Of a stretch of DNA of 64,000 nt, positions 38,001 through 51,400 are shown piece by piece; the stretch's first letter is position 1; every line of letters starts with the position of its first letter. Origin of the DNA: Anniella stebbinsi (Eukaryota > Chordata > Lepidosauria > Squamata > Anniellidae). A program made the translations under genes and the position numbers. The notes beneath the pieces were generated by a model, which worked only from the letters and a program-made list of their open reading frames with translations, was not told the DNA's origin and ran no database searches. Where the stretch lies: contig JARDYH010000007.1 of assembly GCA_029215795.1 (NCBI GenBank), positions 64,038,763 to 64,102,762 of the forward strand. Direction: 5' to 3'.

Positions 38001-41000
38001 TCCCTCCCTCCCTCCCACATGCTAGGCCAGTGAGCTTCCCAGAGACCCCCCACGCGGCATCGTCCTCCCAAACCGGAGCGGAGCGGATCCAGCCGTACCG
38101 CCAGCCCTCTGGCAGTTTCTCCGTACCTGGCTCTTCGGGAGCAGCCTGCACCCCTCGGTACAAACCGTCTCCGGAAAGGTAGGCTGGAGGGGGTCCAGTA
38201 GGCGAAGGCTGCAAGCCACACACCCTCTTTGCCACTCGCAGGCAGTCCAGTTTCACGGGGTGGGGGTGGGGGAACCAGACAAGTGCATGCCGAGGGTGGG
38301 GCGGGGGGATCTGCACATTGCAGGGAGTGCGGGGGGGCTTTGTAAGATGCCTGGGATGGGCTTACTCTGGCACTCACTGCATGCTGTGTGGCGCATCCTC
38401 CCCAGTTCCGGGAACTTCAGCTTTCATTGTGCCTCAATGGAACAGCTTCAGGGACCAGTCTTGGAACTGCGCTGAGTGAAATCTGGCCAGCCCAGTGAGG
38501 TCTGGTGGGGCAGGCGACATGGCCCCCCCAGCGGCCAGCGGGAATAGAGGAAGTCTCGGAAAAGGCCCCGCGGGTTCGCTTTGGCCTCCCTTGCTCTCTG
38601 CAACCACCTGGATGTGTCTTTCTTCTGCCATCTGGGTAGAGGGGGAGAGGGAGACATGGGGCGGTGGGATACCGCAGGGAGGCTCTGGGCTCCTGGCCTC
38701 TGGGCTTCTTCGTTGCCTTGGTGGTGATGCGCAGGTGGTGTGCAATGCCAAAGTGCCATGTAGACAAACCCACCGCATCGTGGCCTCTGCCACGGGGACA
38801 TAGGAGGGGAGGGGGGGTGGCCAGGGGTGACTGACTGGAGTGCGCTGCTTCACTTCCTCTGGGTCCGGTTCTCTCGCCCCACCCCCCGGGAACATACTCC
38901 AGGCGGCAGGCCTGGTGAGCAGAATCCAAGCTTCAGCAGGACTCCTCTTGCCTGGCTGCGCCGCCGGATGGCACCGCTCTTGTCTTCAAAGGGAAGCCCC
39001 CTGGCAGGGGCCTGCTGAGCCCCTTCCGGAAGGGCCAAGGCCAAGCCCACCGCTCCTCAGGCCTGGCTGCTGCTCTGGCAGTTAGAGGGCTTGGCTGCCG
39101 CCCAGGCCTGATCCTGCTCAGCCCCCCCCCCCCCCCCCCCCGGGCCCTGAGCGTCTCCTTAGCCTCTTGCCTTGTGATGTCTCTGCAGCAGGGCAAAGAG
39201 CACCCTGGACTATTCCCGGCAGGGTCCCTGGAGGGGCCGTCCAGCAAGCGTGGCCTGTCTGACGCGGAGCTGGGAGCTCCTTTGCTCCCTCTGAGTCTGG
39301 AGGTGGCCGCTGTGCCTACCAAGGCCTGAAGTGGAACCTACGTGCCCCCCCCCCCGCCCTGCCCCTGGAAAGCCGTCAGGCCCCTGGGGACTCTGGAGCT
39401 GCCTCTGGGCCATGCGTGGCTTTCACGCGTGACCTGGGGCACCAACCGGTGTGGCTGTTGAGCCCTGTGCTGTGGGCAGCAGCAGCAGTAGTAGCAGTCT
39501 CCGCCTCCCTCACCAGCTGAAGCGCTCCCGGAGCTGCAGAGCTGAGCCTCCCCGGGTCCCGTCTGCCTCTCTCTCTCTCTCTTTCTCTGCCGCCGCCCCT
39601 CCCCAGGCTGTGCCTCCGTTGCCTGGGCCACAGGAGCCAGGCTGAGGGGAGGAGGAGGAGCTGGGCTTGTTCCATCGCCTCTCCCTGCTCGCCTCCCCCC
39701 ATGAGTTTGGTATTTTTAAAACCTGCTAATGAGCGGAGGCTGGCTGGTGTTTTCCCCACGGTGTCGATTTGCCGTCTTGAGCTGCCGCACGCCTGTTCTT
39801 CTCAGCTCTCTTCACAGATATGCAGCCCCCCAGCGGCCCCTGGGCCCGTTCGACCCGCTCTACGCCCACGAGGTGACCTCCAACGGGGACTCCTCCTCAT
39901 CCGGAGGGCTGGCCAGTCAGGAGAGCACCATGGAGAGGCCCAAGCCCGGTAAGCTAGGAGCAGAACTGGAGTGGGGGGGAGCATTGGCCGGCTCCCCGGT
40001 GGCCGTGGGCACGAGCCAGGCTGTGCCATCCGCAGCTGCCTTTGGTGCTTGCCAGGGACCGTTCTCTGAGCAGGCAGGCGGGCCCAGCCACAGCGGAGTG
40101 TTTCTGGACAATTTCAGGCTTCCGCTTGTCCATCTAAGGACTGGTGGGGCACGTCTCTCCTCCCCCCACCCCCCGCTGCCTTCACCGATTGCCTGAGCGC
40201 AGAGGCTTGACTTTGAGGGCAGCCGGCCCAGTCCGGCCTCTGCATGTGGGCATGAGGCAAAGAGCCTGGCTCTGGGGAAAGGACGGGCAGGTCCCTCTCT
40301 GGTCAGAGCCAGCATCCATCCCCCAAAGGTGCCTGTTCTTCTCTGCTGGCGAGCCCCGTCGCGCTGAGGTCCGGGGCCGAGGGCGTGCCTCTCCCTGGCG
40401 CTACATCCAGCGTTGCCCGGTGCCCTCTTTGCTGGTGCAGAGCCCGCAGGCGTCGAGCCAGTGCCTCGGCTTCTGTGTGCCCCTTCGAGGTTCCTGCCCC
40501 AGCCATGTTTTGCGTGCACCCCACAGAAGTCCCAGTGGATGCCCCATGGGGAGCAGACTCCGGCCCAATGCCAGGAGGATTGAGAAGAATGGGGGGTTAT
40601 GCTGGGGGTCCCACCGAAGAGCCAAGCCAAGAGGGGCTGAGGCTGCTCTGGCCAAGCCAGCTCAAAGCCTTCCCGTGTTTAAGGGCTTCTCCCTGTGGCT
40701 CACGATGCCGGGGATGGGGGGCAGAGACCCCTCCTGCTAGCTGGTCTCCCTGTGATGGCCAAATGATCCAAGTGCCTCTGCCCCTCTCTGCAGGATGGGC
40801 TCCTCGCTCTCCAGAGCCTGCCGGAGGGCTTCCCTTCGCCTCACGATGGCGCCTCCCTCCGGAGTACATAGGCATAGCTGGTACAGGTTCCTTGATGGGG
40901 AGGAGCCGCCTCCCTGCCCTTCCAGACCAGCTCTGCCTGCTGAGCAAAACCGTCGAGCCGAGTTGAGCCAGGTCGCTTAAAAGCCCAACTCTGGCTGCTT

Positions 41001-44000
41001 TTTCCCAGCGGTTTTTTCTTTTCTTTTCGCTTTGATTTCTCCCCTGTCCTCCAAAAGTACAGCAGGGACCACGAAGTGGATGCTCGCTACAGATGTGGGT
41101 TGGGCAGTCTTCTACTGCAGGATGGGGGCTCTTTTCAGGCCCTGCAGCGCACCCTCCGACTCCCCCTGTGGCTCACTAGGAGGGCAGGGGGGTGGCTGGG
41201 CGTTGGGGCTGTGCCTCCTGTGGAAAAGCCAAGGAGGCTGAGCGGAGCTCCAAAAGCAGCTCCTTTTCCGGCAGCCGCTAGCCAACTGTTCCTCACTGCT
41301 CCTCCTCTGCAGGGGAGGGCTTGCAAGTCTGTCCCTGCCACCACCCAAAATGGTGGGCGCGAGAGAAAGGGCCCTTCGCAAGCCACAAGCCTCCGAAGGC
41401 TAGGCGGACTTAATAAGGGCCTGGCGGAGCTTCCGCCGCCTTCGCACCAGCCCAGGATGCGCCCTGTTACGACCCTCATATCCCTGACCTTCCTGGGGAA
41501 GGTGCCCCCCAAGCGCAGGGTCCTGGGCCTCAGAGCAGAGCCCATTAGTCAGGCCTTGCCAAACTGGGGGTCAGGGAACAAATTCCTCTCCCGCAGCGCC
41601 CACAAAGCGAAAGAGGGCCGGAAGAGCCACACAGGAGGTGAATCCGTGCTCCAGAAGTCCTTGAGGAAAACTGCATCCGTTCTTACCTCAAGGGCGGGGG
41701 GCGGGTCTTGTTCATCTCCTCAGCAGGTTAAGAGGTTCGGGGGGGGGGGTTGTCTCTGATGCATCCTCCCATGATGCACCGTTTTGCCACATAGGAACTC
41801 CGCTGGGGACCTTCCCCATCATTTGGGCCCCTGCAAAGCGGCCGCTTGGGCACACACAGGGACCAAGCTCAGCCATAAGGTCCTGCAAAAGGTTTGGGGG
41901 CTTCGGCCGCTGGCCCTGATTGTCCCACCCTGGAAGTGGTGCACTGCTCTGCGAAATCCTGAGATTAAGGGATGCCTTCCGTGAGGCTCTGGAGAAAACA
42001 AAATATTTTCCTTCTTACCACCGTGATCTCTGTTCTTGGTGCCTGACGGAGGAGGGCATTCTGCCCACCCATGCTGGGGGGGGGGGGCAGTGTCTCTTAT
42101 TTCAGCAGGAAGGGGGTGGGCTGTTCTGGCTTCTGCCGCCACTGCACGTGCAGGGATCCCTGGTTTCCTTTCCTGTGGCAAGTCCGACCTGATGGGTTTC
42201 CGGGTCTTGTTTAGGGTCAGGGCCTGTTTTCACTCCCGTCCCAGGCTTGGTTTTACTCTGCAGAGCCGCAGGATTGCTGTGCTCTGCCAGTCCAGAGCGG
42301 CGGTGACGGCTCCTCCTCGCCAGGGCGAAGCAGCTTTGGGCTCTGCCTGCCTGCCTGCCCCAGAGGGAGGCACTTCCCACGCTTAGGGCATGATGCTGTC
42401 CACGAGGCCCTGAGGAGGAAAAACCGATGGTTTTGTTTTGTTAAAATGTCTCATAAAAAAAAGATTAAAATAAAATGAGGCTCTGAGAACAGAAGTTCAT
42501 GGTAAGAAACAAATCCCTGTTTTTCTGTTCGCTGCTAAGAGGAGAGACTGTGGCCAGGGATGGGAGGAGGAGCAGCTGGTCCAATCTTGGGATCTCATTT
42601 TCCTCCCGGACTGTTGGGGTATCCTGCAGCTCCTTCGGGGTGGGGGAGCTTGATTTTCCCAGTTCTGTGCTACTTGGGCATCGTCTTGGGTGGCTTCGCA
42701 TAATATTAGTAGACTTGGGAAATCTCGGCAGGGTCACCATGAGCGTCTTTATGGCTCTTTTGCCTGAGGATGGGTTAGGGTTGGTTTGGGGGCACCTTCG
42801 CTCTCTGAGCAGCAGGCAGTTTGGGACGGTGAGGATCTCAGGGAGGGAGGGAGGGAGGCCCTTGCCTTGCAGAGAAGGCTGCTCCAGAGTGACCGCCTGC
42901 CCGCTCCTTCCATCTCTGCAGAGCCTCTTTGGCACGTGCCAGTGCAGTCCAGGATCTCTGCGGCTTCCGGGAGCAAGCGGCCAAGTAGGCATGAGCTGGC
43001 TGGCAAGGACTCCCCCAACCGGCACTCCAAGGTGAGCTTGGGCTACCAGGGGCCATGGGGCTTGCTGAGGCCTCCACTCCCCCTACCTCCCCCGGCAACT
43101 GACTCCCTCTCCTCCATCCACCCCGACCCCCCGCAGGGCGAGGGGCAGTATTCCAGCAGCAACACGCTCTCGAGCAACGCTTCCAGCAGCCACAGCGACG
43201 AGCGCTGGTTTGACACACCGGATCCTGCCGAGGCCGACCCGGATCCCCTGGCCAAAGGGGGCTCCAGCGACAGCGGCATTGATGCCGCCAGCACCAGATC
43301 CGTGTGGAGGGAGAAGCTGCCCAAGGCCTCGCCCCCCTTTGGCTCCGCCCCGCACGAGGGCAAGAGGAGGGAAGCGTCGGCCGCCGTCAGCTCCGGTGGG
43401 CCGAGCAGGATCTACTGCCCCCCAGCCTTCGGGGGGGGCAGCGGCGGGGGCGTGTCTGCCAGGGGGGGCAGCAGCAGCAGCAATAACAACCACCATTTCA
43501 AGCAGCCCAGGTGGGTGTTCCTGCCGGAGTCCTGCCAGGGGCTCCCCCGGAAATGGTGGATGAAGGCGAGCGGGTGGTCCCTGCCTCCAGGCCCTTCGCT
43601 GAGCCCTTCGCATAGGCTAGAAAGCTGCTGTTGGAGTACACGGGAGGCCTGGAGCCCACGAGCTCCTGACAGTGGCCTCCGTGCAGGAGGCGGTGGAACA
43701 TTGGGTAACAAACCACGGCGGACGGGGCTTGCTGGAGCGCCGGCCTGTGCCTGAAGCCTCCCTCACCAGCTGCCTCCACCTCGTCTCCCTCCCTGCTGCA
43801 TTGTCCTTTGCAGGGGCGGCCGGGGGGGGGGCACCTGCCCCCCCGCCCCCTCCAAGATGGCTTTAGATATTTGAAGACTGCCTGCAGATCCCCACCCTCT
43901 CTTCCCTCACGCACCGGGAGGTTGCAGGGTCCGCTTGATCAGCCAGGGAGGAGCAGAGGTGCCCAGCCCAGCCGACCCGCCCGGCTCCTGATGCCCGCTT

Positions 44001-47000
44001 CCTTCAGCCCCCGCCCCCCCCCCCCCGGTCTCCCAGGCAGTGGGGGTCAGTTGAGCAAAAGCCCCTTGGGCCATAGGCAATCTGGTCCCTGGCCTCGGAG
44101 GGGAGAAAGAGGTCCGCTGGCAGGGCCTTCCCTCGCCCCCCCCAAATGTTGCGCTGCTTGTGGATTGGGTGCATTTCTGAGGCCCCTTTCAAGATGGCCG
44201 CCTGCCCCATTGCCGGCGCGTGGGACCCTCGGCTCTTTTGCAGGGGCACAGCTTTGTGGGCCCCGCTCAGCGCTTCCTTCCTTCCCTCCTGTTCCAGCTC
44301 CAGGGCCACGTACCCTGCCCACATCTACAAAACGCCCCCGGCCGACGGCCCCTGGCCCCCCCGCCTGCCGCAGTCCAGCTCCTTCCAGCTCTCGGCCTCC
44401 GTGCCCAAGTCCTTCTTCCCCAAGCCAAGTGGCCGGAGCAAGCACCTGCCAGCTGGGTGGAAGAGGGGCGAGGAGGTCTCCGCCAGGCCCGCCACCTTCA
44501 CGGACCCAAAGAGGTGAGGGGGTTGTGGGGCTGGCGGCTGTGAAGGGGGCACGCGGAACCTTGGCCTGCCCCGCGGCTGGATTTCCGTAGCTGTGGCTCC
44601 GGGTCCTGCCGTGGCAATGGGCTCCTCCTTTCCTCCCTGGGGACTGGGCAGATTCCGAACCTGTCTTGGCTGAGCTTGGCTGTGAGGCGGCACTCGCATC
44701 ATCTGCCGAGTGGGGAGGGGGCTGCTGCGTGGGGCTTCTCCGCCAGGCCATTCTGAGCCTGCCCTCCCTTTGCTATGTCTGCATGCCTGGCTATGCCGGA
44801 CCCCAAAGGAGGAGGAGGAGGAGGAGGCTGAGTTCTTCCTCACTTCCTGGCCAGGCAAGTTGACGTGAGCACCAAGAATGTCTTTGGGCAGCCCCGGCTG
44901 CGGGCCTCCCTGCGCGACCTCCGCTCCCCACGCAAGACCTACAAGTCCACCATCGAGGACGACCTCAAGAAGCTGATTATCATGGACAGTGCCGTAGGAG
45001 AGCAAGAGAGGGAATTGGTGAGCGGGTGGGGGGAGGCGGGAGGGGGAAGGGAAGGTGAGCTGTGGGGTGGGGGCCCTAGCCCCGCAGTCTCCTGACCCTT
45101 CCCCACTCGAGGTGAACATCTGGGTTTGGGGGAGGCCTCGGCTGTGGCTTCCCCCTTGATGCCCTAACAAGGCCCTGTGGGGGGGCTGGTCCAGCACACC
45201 CTGCCTCTGTGTCCTGAAGGGGCTTGAAGGGTGGAGGAGAGGCAGGCACCGCCATCCCTTTTCTGAGCCTGGAGAGCAGCCCAGTGTTGAAGGCCACTCA
45301 AGGGCCAGTCTAGCTGGAACGGGAACCTCGCTCCTTGGCGGCCATAGGCCCTTGGGTCTTGCTAGGGGTCTCTTCCTCTCTCCCTTCCTTCCTGGCTTGT
45401 GAGCCTCCCGCCTAAGAGCGGAGGGTGTTGTGTCTTGCCTCTTGGGGCCATGCTGAGGCTCTTGGGTCTTCCTGCCTGCAGTCCCCGCAGAAGACGCTCC
45501 AGCGGACGCTCTCCGACGAGAGCCTGTGCAGTGGCCGGCGCGACCCTGCCTATGCCAACGCCTACTGCTTTGAGCAGCCCCTGCCCAACGACGTCCTCTT
45601 CACCAGCACCTACCCCTCCAGCACCCTGCCTGTGCGGAAGCAGCATCCGCCCCCCAGCAACGAGACCCTCTCCGAGAAGAAGGGTGAGTGTCTGGAGGGG
45701 GAGGGGGAGCTCCCGTTGAAGCGTCAGGGTTGATCTGAGGGGCAAGGAGGTTGCTGGGCCTCTGCGCTTCAGGACTTCCTGGCTCCTGCATCAGCAACTG
45801 GGCTGGTGTCACAAGCAAGCTGGCCAGCCGGGCCAGTCTCGGACACCAGGAACTGTCCCCAGGGCTGCTGGGAGGGCCGGGACCCTGCCAGGAAGACTCT
45901 CGCCTGGTCCCAAGGCAAGAGGCCGAATTGGTCGGCTACCAGCCACAGCCTCAAGATCCAGTCCCATCCAGGCTTCCTTCTGAAAGTCTCTGGCCATGAG
46001 AACATTCAGGCGAAGAAGGGGGCTTGAGGCAATGACGTCCTCCGGGCACCTGCCTGCTCGCCCGCCCGCCCACCTTCCTCACGGGGCTGGCGGGGCCTGT
46101 GCTTTCTCTGCAGCCGCCATCTCTGCCTCTGAGCTCTCCTTGAGCGACGTGCACGACAAGGCCCTGCGGCGCATCGACCCCGGCCTGATGCCGCTGCCAG
46201 ACACTGCCTCCAGCCTGGAGTGGTCCAGCTTGGTCAGCGCAGCAAAAGCCTATGAAGGTAGGGAAGACGGGCTGCTGAAGGGCGTTTCCCTACAGGGCCT
46301 CGCTGGTGTCCCCTCCCTCCCTCCTCCTCTCCCTCTCTCCCCCTCTCCCTCTCTCTCCCTCCCTCCCCCTCGCTGTTGGGTGTTTCCTGTCTCCATAGCT
46401 GGAGAAGCTGTTCAGCTGGCTCTGCAAGGCAGTTTCAGTGTGACGCTGTGAGCCAGAGAACCTCTCCGAGGGCTTCGGCCTTCCAACACCCCAACGCCCT
46501 GTTTCCATCGAGGCAGGCGAGGCAGCCGGTGGCTGTGGCCCCTGGGCGCTTGGCCCTGCTTCTCAGGCGTTCTGTTCCGGGAGGCGGAGAGGGGGTTGCC
46601 AGTCTCGTGGGCAGGACGCTCTCCGGGCCTCGGTGCTGCTGCTGCTCGGGGGGAAGACTGCCAGCTCTCCTTTGGGGGCTTTTTCTTGAGAGCTGTGGCT
46701 GTTCTGTGCTCCTTCCTTCTTCCTCTCTGGCTTAATGTTGGTTCCTCTGGGTTTTCATCCCAACACAGCAGGGCTCAGAGTTGGGTCCCTGTCTTGAAAG
46801 ATGGGGGAGTAACATGCTGGGTGCCCATCTCCAGTGGGAGCTCCAGCTGTCTTGCGGAGCCAGGAGCCCCGTGCCTCTCTCTGGCTGCAGCTCACGCCCT
46901 CCCCGGCCTGATCCCAAGGCTGGCGAGCGGCACCCCTGCAAAGCGGTCCAGAGGAGCAATCCTGGCGTGCAGCGTTGGCGACCAGGAGGGTCTTGCAGCT

Positions 47001-48403
47001 CCCTCCAGAGAAGCCAGGTCCCTGCTCCTGATGGCTGTAAAGCCGCCCATGGGAAGGTGTGGGCTGGGCAGGGCCTTCGAGGAGTGGCTCCCTCCCTCAC
47101 TCCCTCTCTGTGCTCGTAGAAGCAGGGCGATGCCAACGGAGCTGCTGCAGACGGTCTCTGGGTCAGCATCCTTCGTTGGGGCCTCTCCCCCTTATGTCCA
47201 AGAGCCCCCTCCCTCCTTCCCTTCCTCCCCTCCCCCCGGCCCTTTCCTTCCCAGATCTCCACCATGCCCTTCCTCCTGGCCCCGGGGGGGGCACTCTGTG
47301 CAGGCCAGCCCCACTTGTTCAACCTCCTCCTCCCTCTGCAGGAGCCTTCTCCTTGGGTCGAGCCGGAGCGGCTGCAGATGAGGCCCCAAGTGGCCCCTTC
47401 TCTTCCCATCTCCCTCTCAAGTGCTTGAGGGGGGGGGGGCTGTGAGCTGGTTCCTCTTCAGCAGCAGGAGCCGCTGTGGCTCTTCCCCTCCCCACCCCCA
47501 GCCTTGCAAGCTAATGGGTTAATGGGCTAAATGCCATCTCCTCCCTGAGGCCGCCGCTGCCGTCGCTGTGACCTGGTTTCCCAGCCCAGACCCATCTTGC
47601 CTCTCTCCAGCTGGGAACTCCCCCCCTCCCCCCTCCCAGGCAGCCTTGTCTGCAGCTGAAGCTCTTAGTGCCGCTCATTCGTTGCTCCTCGATGCTCTGG
47701 CAGAGACGCTGGGGAGGAGAAGCGGCGGTCAGCAGCAGCAGCAGCAGCAGCAGCAGCGCATGTCGGGGCACGGCTGCCTCCCAGCAGAGATCTCCCTGGG
47801 TGCGGATGAGGCGCCTCCCTGGCAGGCGGTCCCGGGCATATCTGTTCAGGCCTGCCGGCAGTGGCAGCATCACACTAGCCCCGCCTTCCCGACGCGAGAG
47901 CTCTGGGTAAGGGAGGACCTGCCACTCCGCCGAGGAAGAAGGAGGGAGACGGGCACCCCGGCGCACTCTGCCCACCTGTGCCTGGGCTCCGCTTGGCCGC
48001 CCTGACTCCAGGGAGTCCAGCGGGAAGGTAGGAGGCAACAGAGCATTGTGGGAGGCAGCGTGCCCGCAGAGGCAACTTCCCCTGGTGGCTGCTGCTGCTG
48101 CTGGGAGCCTCTGAGCAGAATGGTCTCCCCACTGCAGCAGACCCGGGAGATCCCTTGGCGCGTCATAAGGCAGGCCCCTACCTGTCCCCCAGCCCCAGCC
48201 CCAGCTGAGCTGGCTGCAGAGAGCACCTTTCTCCTTCCTCAGTCTTCTTCAGGGCTCTTCCCTCCCTCCCTCCCTCCCTCCCTCCCTCCCATCGTCTCTC
48301 ATACCTTTTCCCCCTGCAACACACAAGGCTGCAAAACAGCCTCTGTCCCCTTTGTGTTTTCACAAGCAGGCTCTGCCATTTGGACTGGTTCCCCTCACCT
48401 CGG

Positions 48404-48457
<54 letters not shown>

Positions 48458-51400
48458 TTGCCCTGTCGTTCCACAGCCTGAGAGGTGACCGCCATCATGG
48501 CTATAGACTATAGCCAAATGCGTGGCAGGATGGTGCTGGGGAGGCCCTTGGCTCTCTCCAGCTGAATGTATTCCCGATCTCCAGCAGCATCCTCCACCCC
48601 ACCCCTCAAGGGAGCTTTGGAGCCCCTCCCCAAAAGCAGCCCACTGACATTCCCCACTGGAGGTTTCTGGAGGCAGCTGGGGAAGTCCCAGCCCTGGTCT
48701 CTGCACGGGCCTCTCAGGCCGCCTTTCGCTTCTTCGCCCTGTGCGTTCTTCACAGCTTCGGCTCCTGCACGTTTTTCCGCCGTGCCTTTTAAGGACTCTG
48801 TATGTGTGTAGTATTTTTCAGCCAGCCACGCTTGAATGCAAAGAAAGGCAGTAGAAGAGGGGTGGGCTGAGTAGAAGCAATGGGGACAGGCTCACCAGGT
48901 GAGTCAGGGAAGTTCACGGGAGGGGGAGGCTGAGCTGCTCCTGTGGGGGATTTGTCTGGGTGCTCTGGGGGGCAGCTGATGAACCCCAGAAGAGCCCTGG
49001 GGCTGGATCAGGCGGAAGGTCCATCTAGTCCAGCACTCGGTTCACGCAGTGGCCGACCAGCCGTCGACCAGGGACCCACATGCAGGACGTGGCACAACAG
49101 CAGTCCCCTCCTGCCCACCCGTGCTCCCCAGCAGCCGGCACATTCAGACTTCCTGCCTCTGAATTCTGGAGGGAGCCTGGGGCCAGCAGGACCCATTGCT
49201 TGTGACCGGCCTTCTCCTGAGTCACGATGGGGCAGGCGGGCAGCAGAGGCTCTTTCCCCTCTGGGGCCTTAAGTTCTCCCCAGTGGGGGCCAGATGTGTG
49301 GCCCCTGAGCCTTCGCTCCGCGGCTGCGGGAATTGGAGGACCAGGGCCGCCGCCGTCTCCTACTGCTGTTTGTTCCTGAGCCTGGCAGGGGTTGGCGTGC
49401 GCGCCCAGCTGCATCCGGGGCCGTCGCACGGCTCTGTGGCCAAAGCTGCCCTGCCTCAGCTCTCCTTGAACGACTCCTGCGGCCGCTCCGGTAGGCCCCT
49501 CGGCCTTTTCCCCATCCGCTTCAAGGGCTCTTTCCTGCCTTCAGCCATTGGGGGGAAAGGAGGAGACAACTGCAGGCCAGCTTGCCTGACGCGCAGCCTC
49601 CATTGCTGTGCCAGGAAGAGATCGTCCTCATTTCTGATCCAGCGGGCTCTTTTCGTACCTGAGCACCTGGCTCCGCTCGCAAGCCGGTTTTTCCTCTCGG
49701 AGCGCCCACGCCTCGGCCGGAATAGCCTCTTCCAGTCCGTTTCCAGCCTTCATGGCTGCTGTCCTCCCAGGAGCGAGGGCCGCCCCACCCACCCCCAGCC
49801 ACGCAGGGAGTGTGAGTCACCGCTCAGCTGGCTCGGGGCACCTGGGAGCAGGGAGCCAGCCGTGACTCACTGCCCCAGCGGTTTTGCCAGCTGGGCTGGT
49901 TGGGATGACAGAGCGAGAGAGAGCGTGGCTTGTGTCTTTGTGCCTCCGGCGTGGGGCTCCCTGAGGTGGCCCTGCACTCCCCGCACTCCCCGTGCTTTCT
50001 CTCCAGTGCAGAGAGCCGTCTCCCTCTTCTCGCTCAACGATGCCGTGCTGAGCCCCGACGTGCCTCCTGCCCCCGTCCTCGGACACCTGAGCCTGGAGAG
50101 GCAGCCCACGCCCACGTCGCCCACCATGAGGTGAGCGGGCTGCTGGGGATCGGGGAGCTGCCCTTTGGCAGGGAAGGCTGTGCGCACGGCCGTCAGACAC
50201 ATTGGCTACACTGGCGAAGCGGGGCCGGGGGATGCGCGGCCCTGCTCCTGGGGGTGGCACAGGGTGTACAGCGGAGCTGGATTGGACACATGCAGGAGGC
50301 TTATTTGAAGGGGGGGTGAGGGGGGGTGCCAGGGAGGAGGAGGGCTGGCTCAGGCGCTTGCTCTTGATAGGAGAGGGCAGCTGGGGGGGGGGACGGGGAC
50401 CAGTCAGTGGAAACTTAGGAACTGGGTGTGCCCAAGGGTGCCCCCTCCCGCCCCACCCGCACGCATCCTGCCTGTGCTGCTGTACCTCTGCCGAGAAAGG
50501 GGCCACATACCACCGCGGGCCAGCTCCTTGGGTGGTCCTCCTGCGTTTGGAGCGCAGCCTGGTTTCCTGCAGCAGCAGAAACTGGTGTCTCTGGAGTGGG
50601 GGGGAGGGAGGTGTCCACATCTTCTTTCTAGAACAGGACTGGGATGCCGAAATCTGTGGCGGTAAAAATAATAATAATAACAACTCAAGTGGTTTTTGCC
50701 ACCAAATCGCAGCAGCAGCAGACAGCAGCTACAGAAGGCTTAAACCTTCTCAAGCCAAAGGTGGCCATTTTTGGCTCCCGTAGTAGCTTGTCCCTGAACA
50801 CCAGTGGCAAATCACTGGTGTTTTTGCCAGTGGCTTTGTGGTGTCATCAGGAGTGCAGCCTTTGGGGGGGGGGAGAGTGTGGAAATGGACCCAGGCCGCC
50901 TGAAGTTGCCCACCCCAATTCTAGAGCTCAGTTCTTGTTTCTGTGCTCAAAAGGGTCTCCTCAGCTCTTTCCTCCCTCCGTTTCCCCAGCCACGGCCACG
51001 GCCGCTTTTCCCCCACCTCTCCTGGCCTTCAGCAGCCAACAAGCTGCCGATGCTTCTCTCCCCCCCCCCCCCCCCCGCCGTGTTTAAGAGCCTCCTGGAG
51101 CCACCTTGAGGCCGTTGGCCCTCCTGCCACGCGAGCCCTCACCCCAGTCCCCTGGGCACCACCACGCTGGCCAGCTCCTGTGCGGTGGTGCCCTCCCTGC
51201 TCCCTTCTGGATGGTGGTTGTGCTTCCCTGGGGGTGGGCAGCAGGTTTACCAACCCTCTGCTCTTCCCTCCCTCCCTCCCTCCCTCTGCAGCGAGGAGCC
51301 GCACACGGACTTGACCGGCAAAGTCTACCAGCTGGAGGCCATGCTCAAGCAGCTCCACAGTGACTTGCAGAAAGTAAGAGGCCTCGGCGGCCCTCCGCAC

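Larger units (their letters stand above)
46258..50006 (+). other. SIPA1L3: SIPA1L3 intron 17
   Basis: The longest intron between coding exons (3.7 kb). It holds CT-rich runs near 46320–46370, a (CAG)9 tract, a (GCT)5 tract, a (CCCT)n tract, a 54-base GGCA tandem array and a reverse CR1-like LINE piece at 48985–49200. A short exon-like stretch at 49460–49490 was rejected because it would shift the frame. Confidence 0.75.

Noticed and set aside
49460..49490. A possible 31-base cassette exon with AG and GT borders, whose translation (LNDS-like) resembles the next exon
   Set aside because: Its length does not fit the phases of the flanking exons and would shift the frame. The human protein has nothing at this place, and the likeness is a few residues only.
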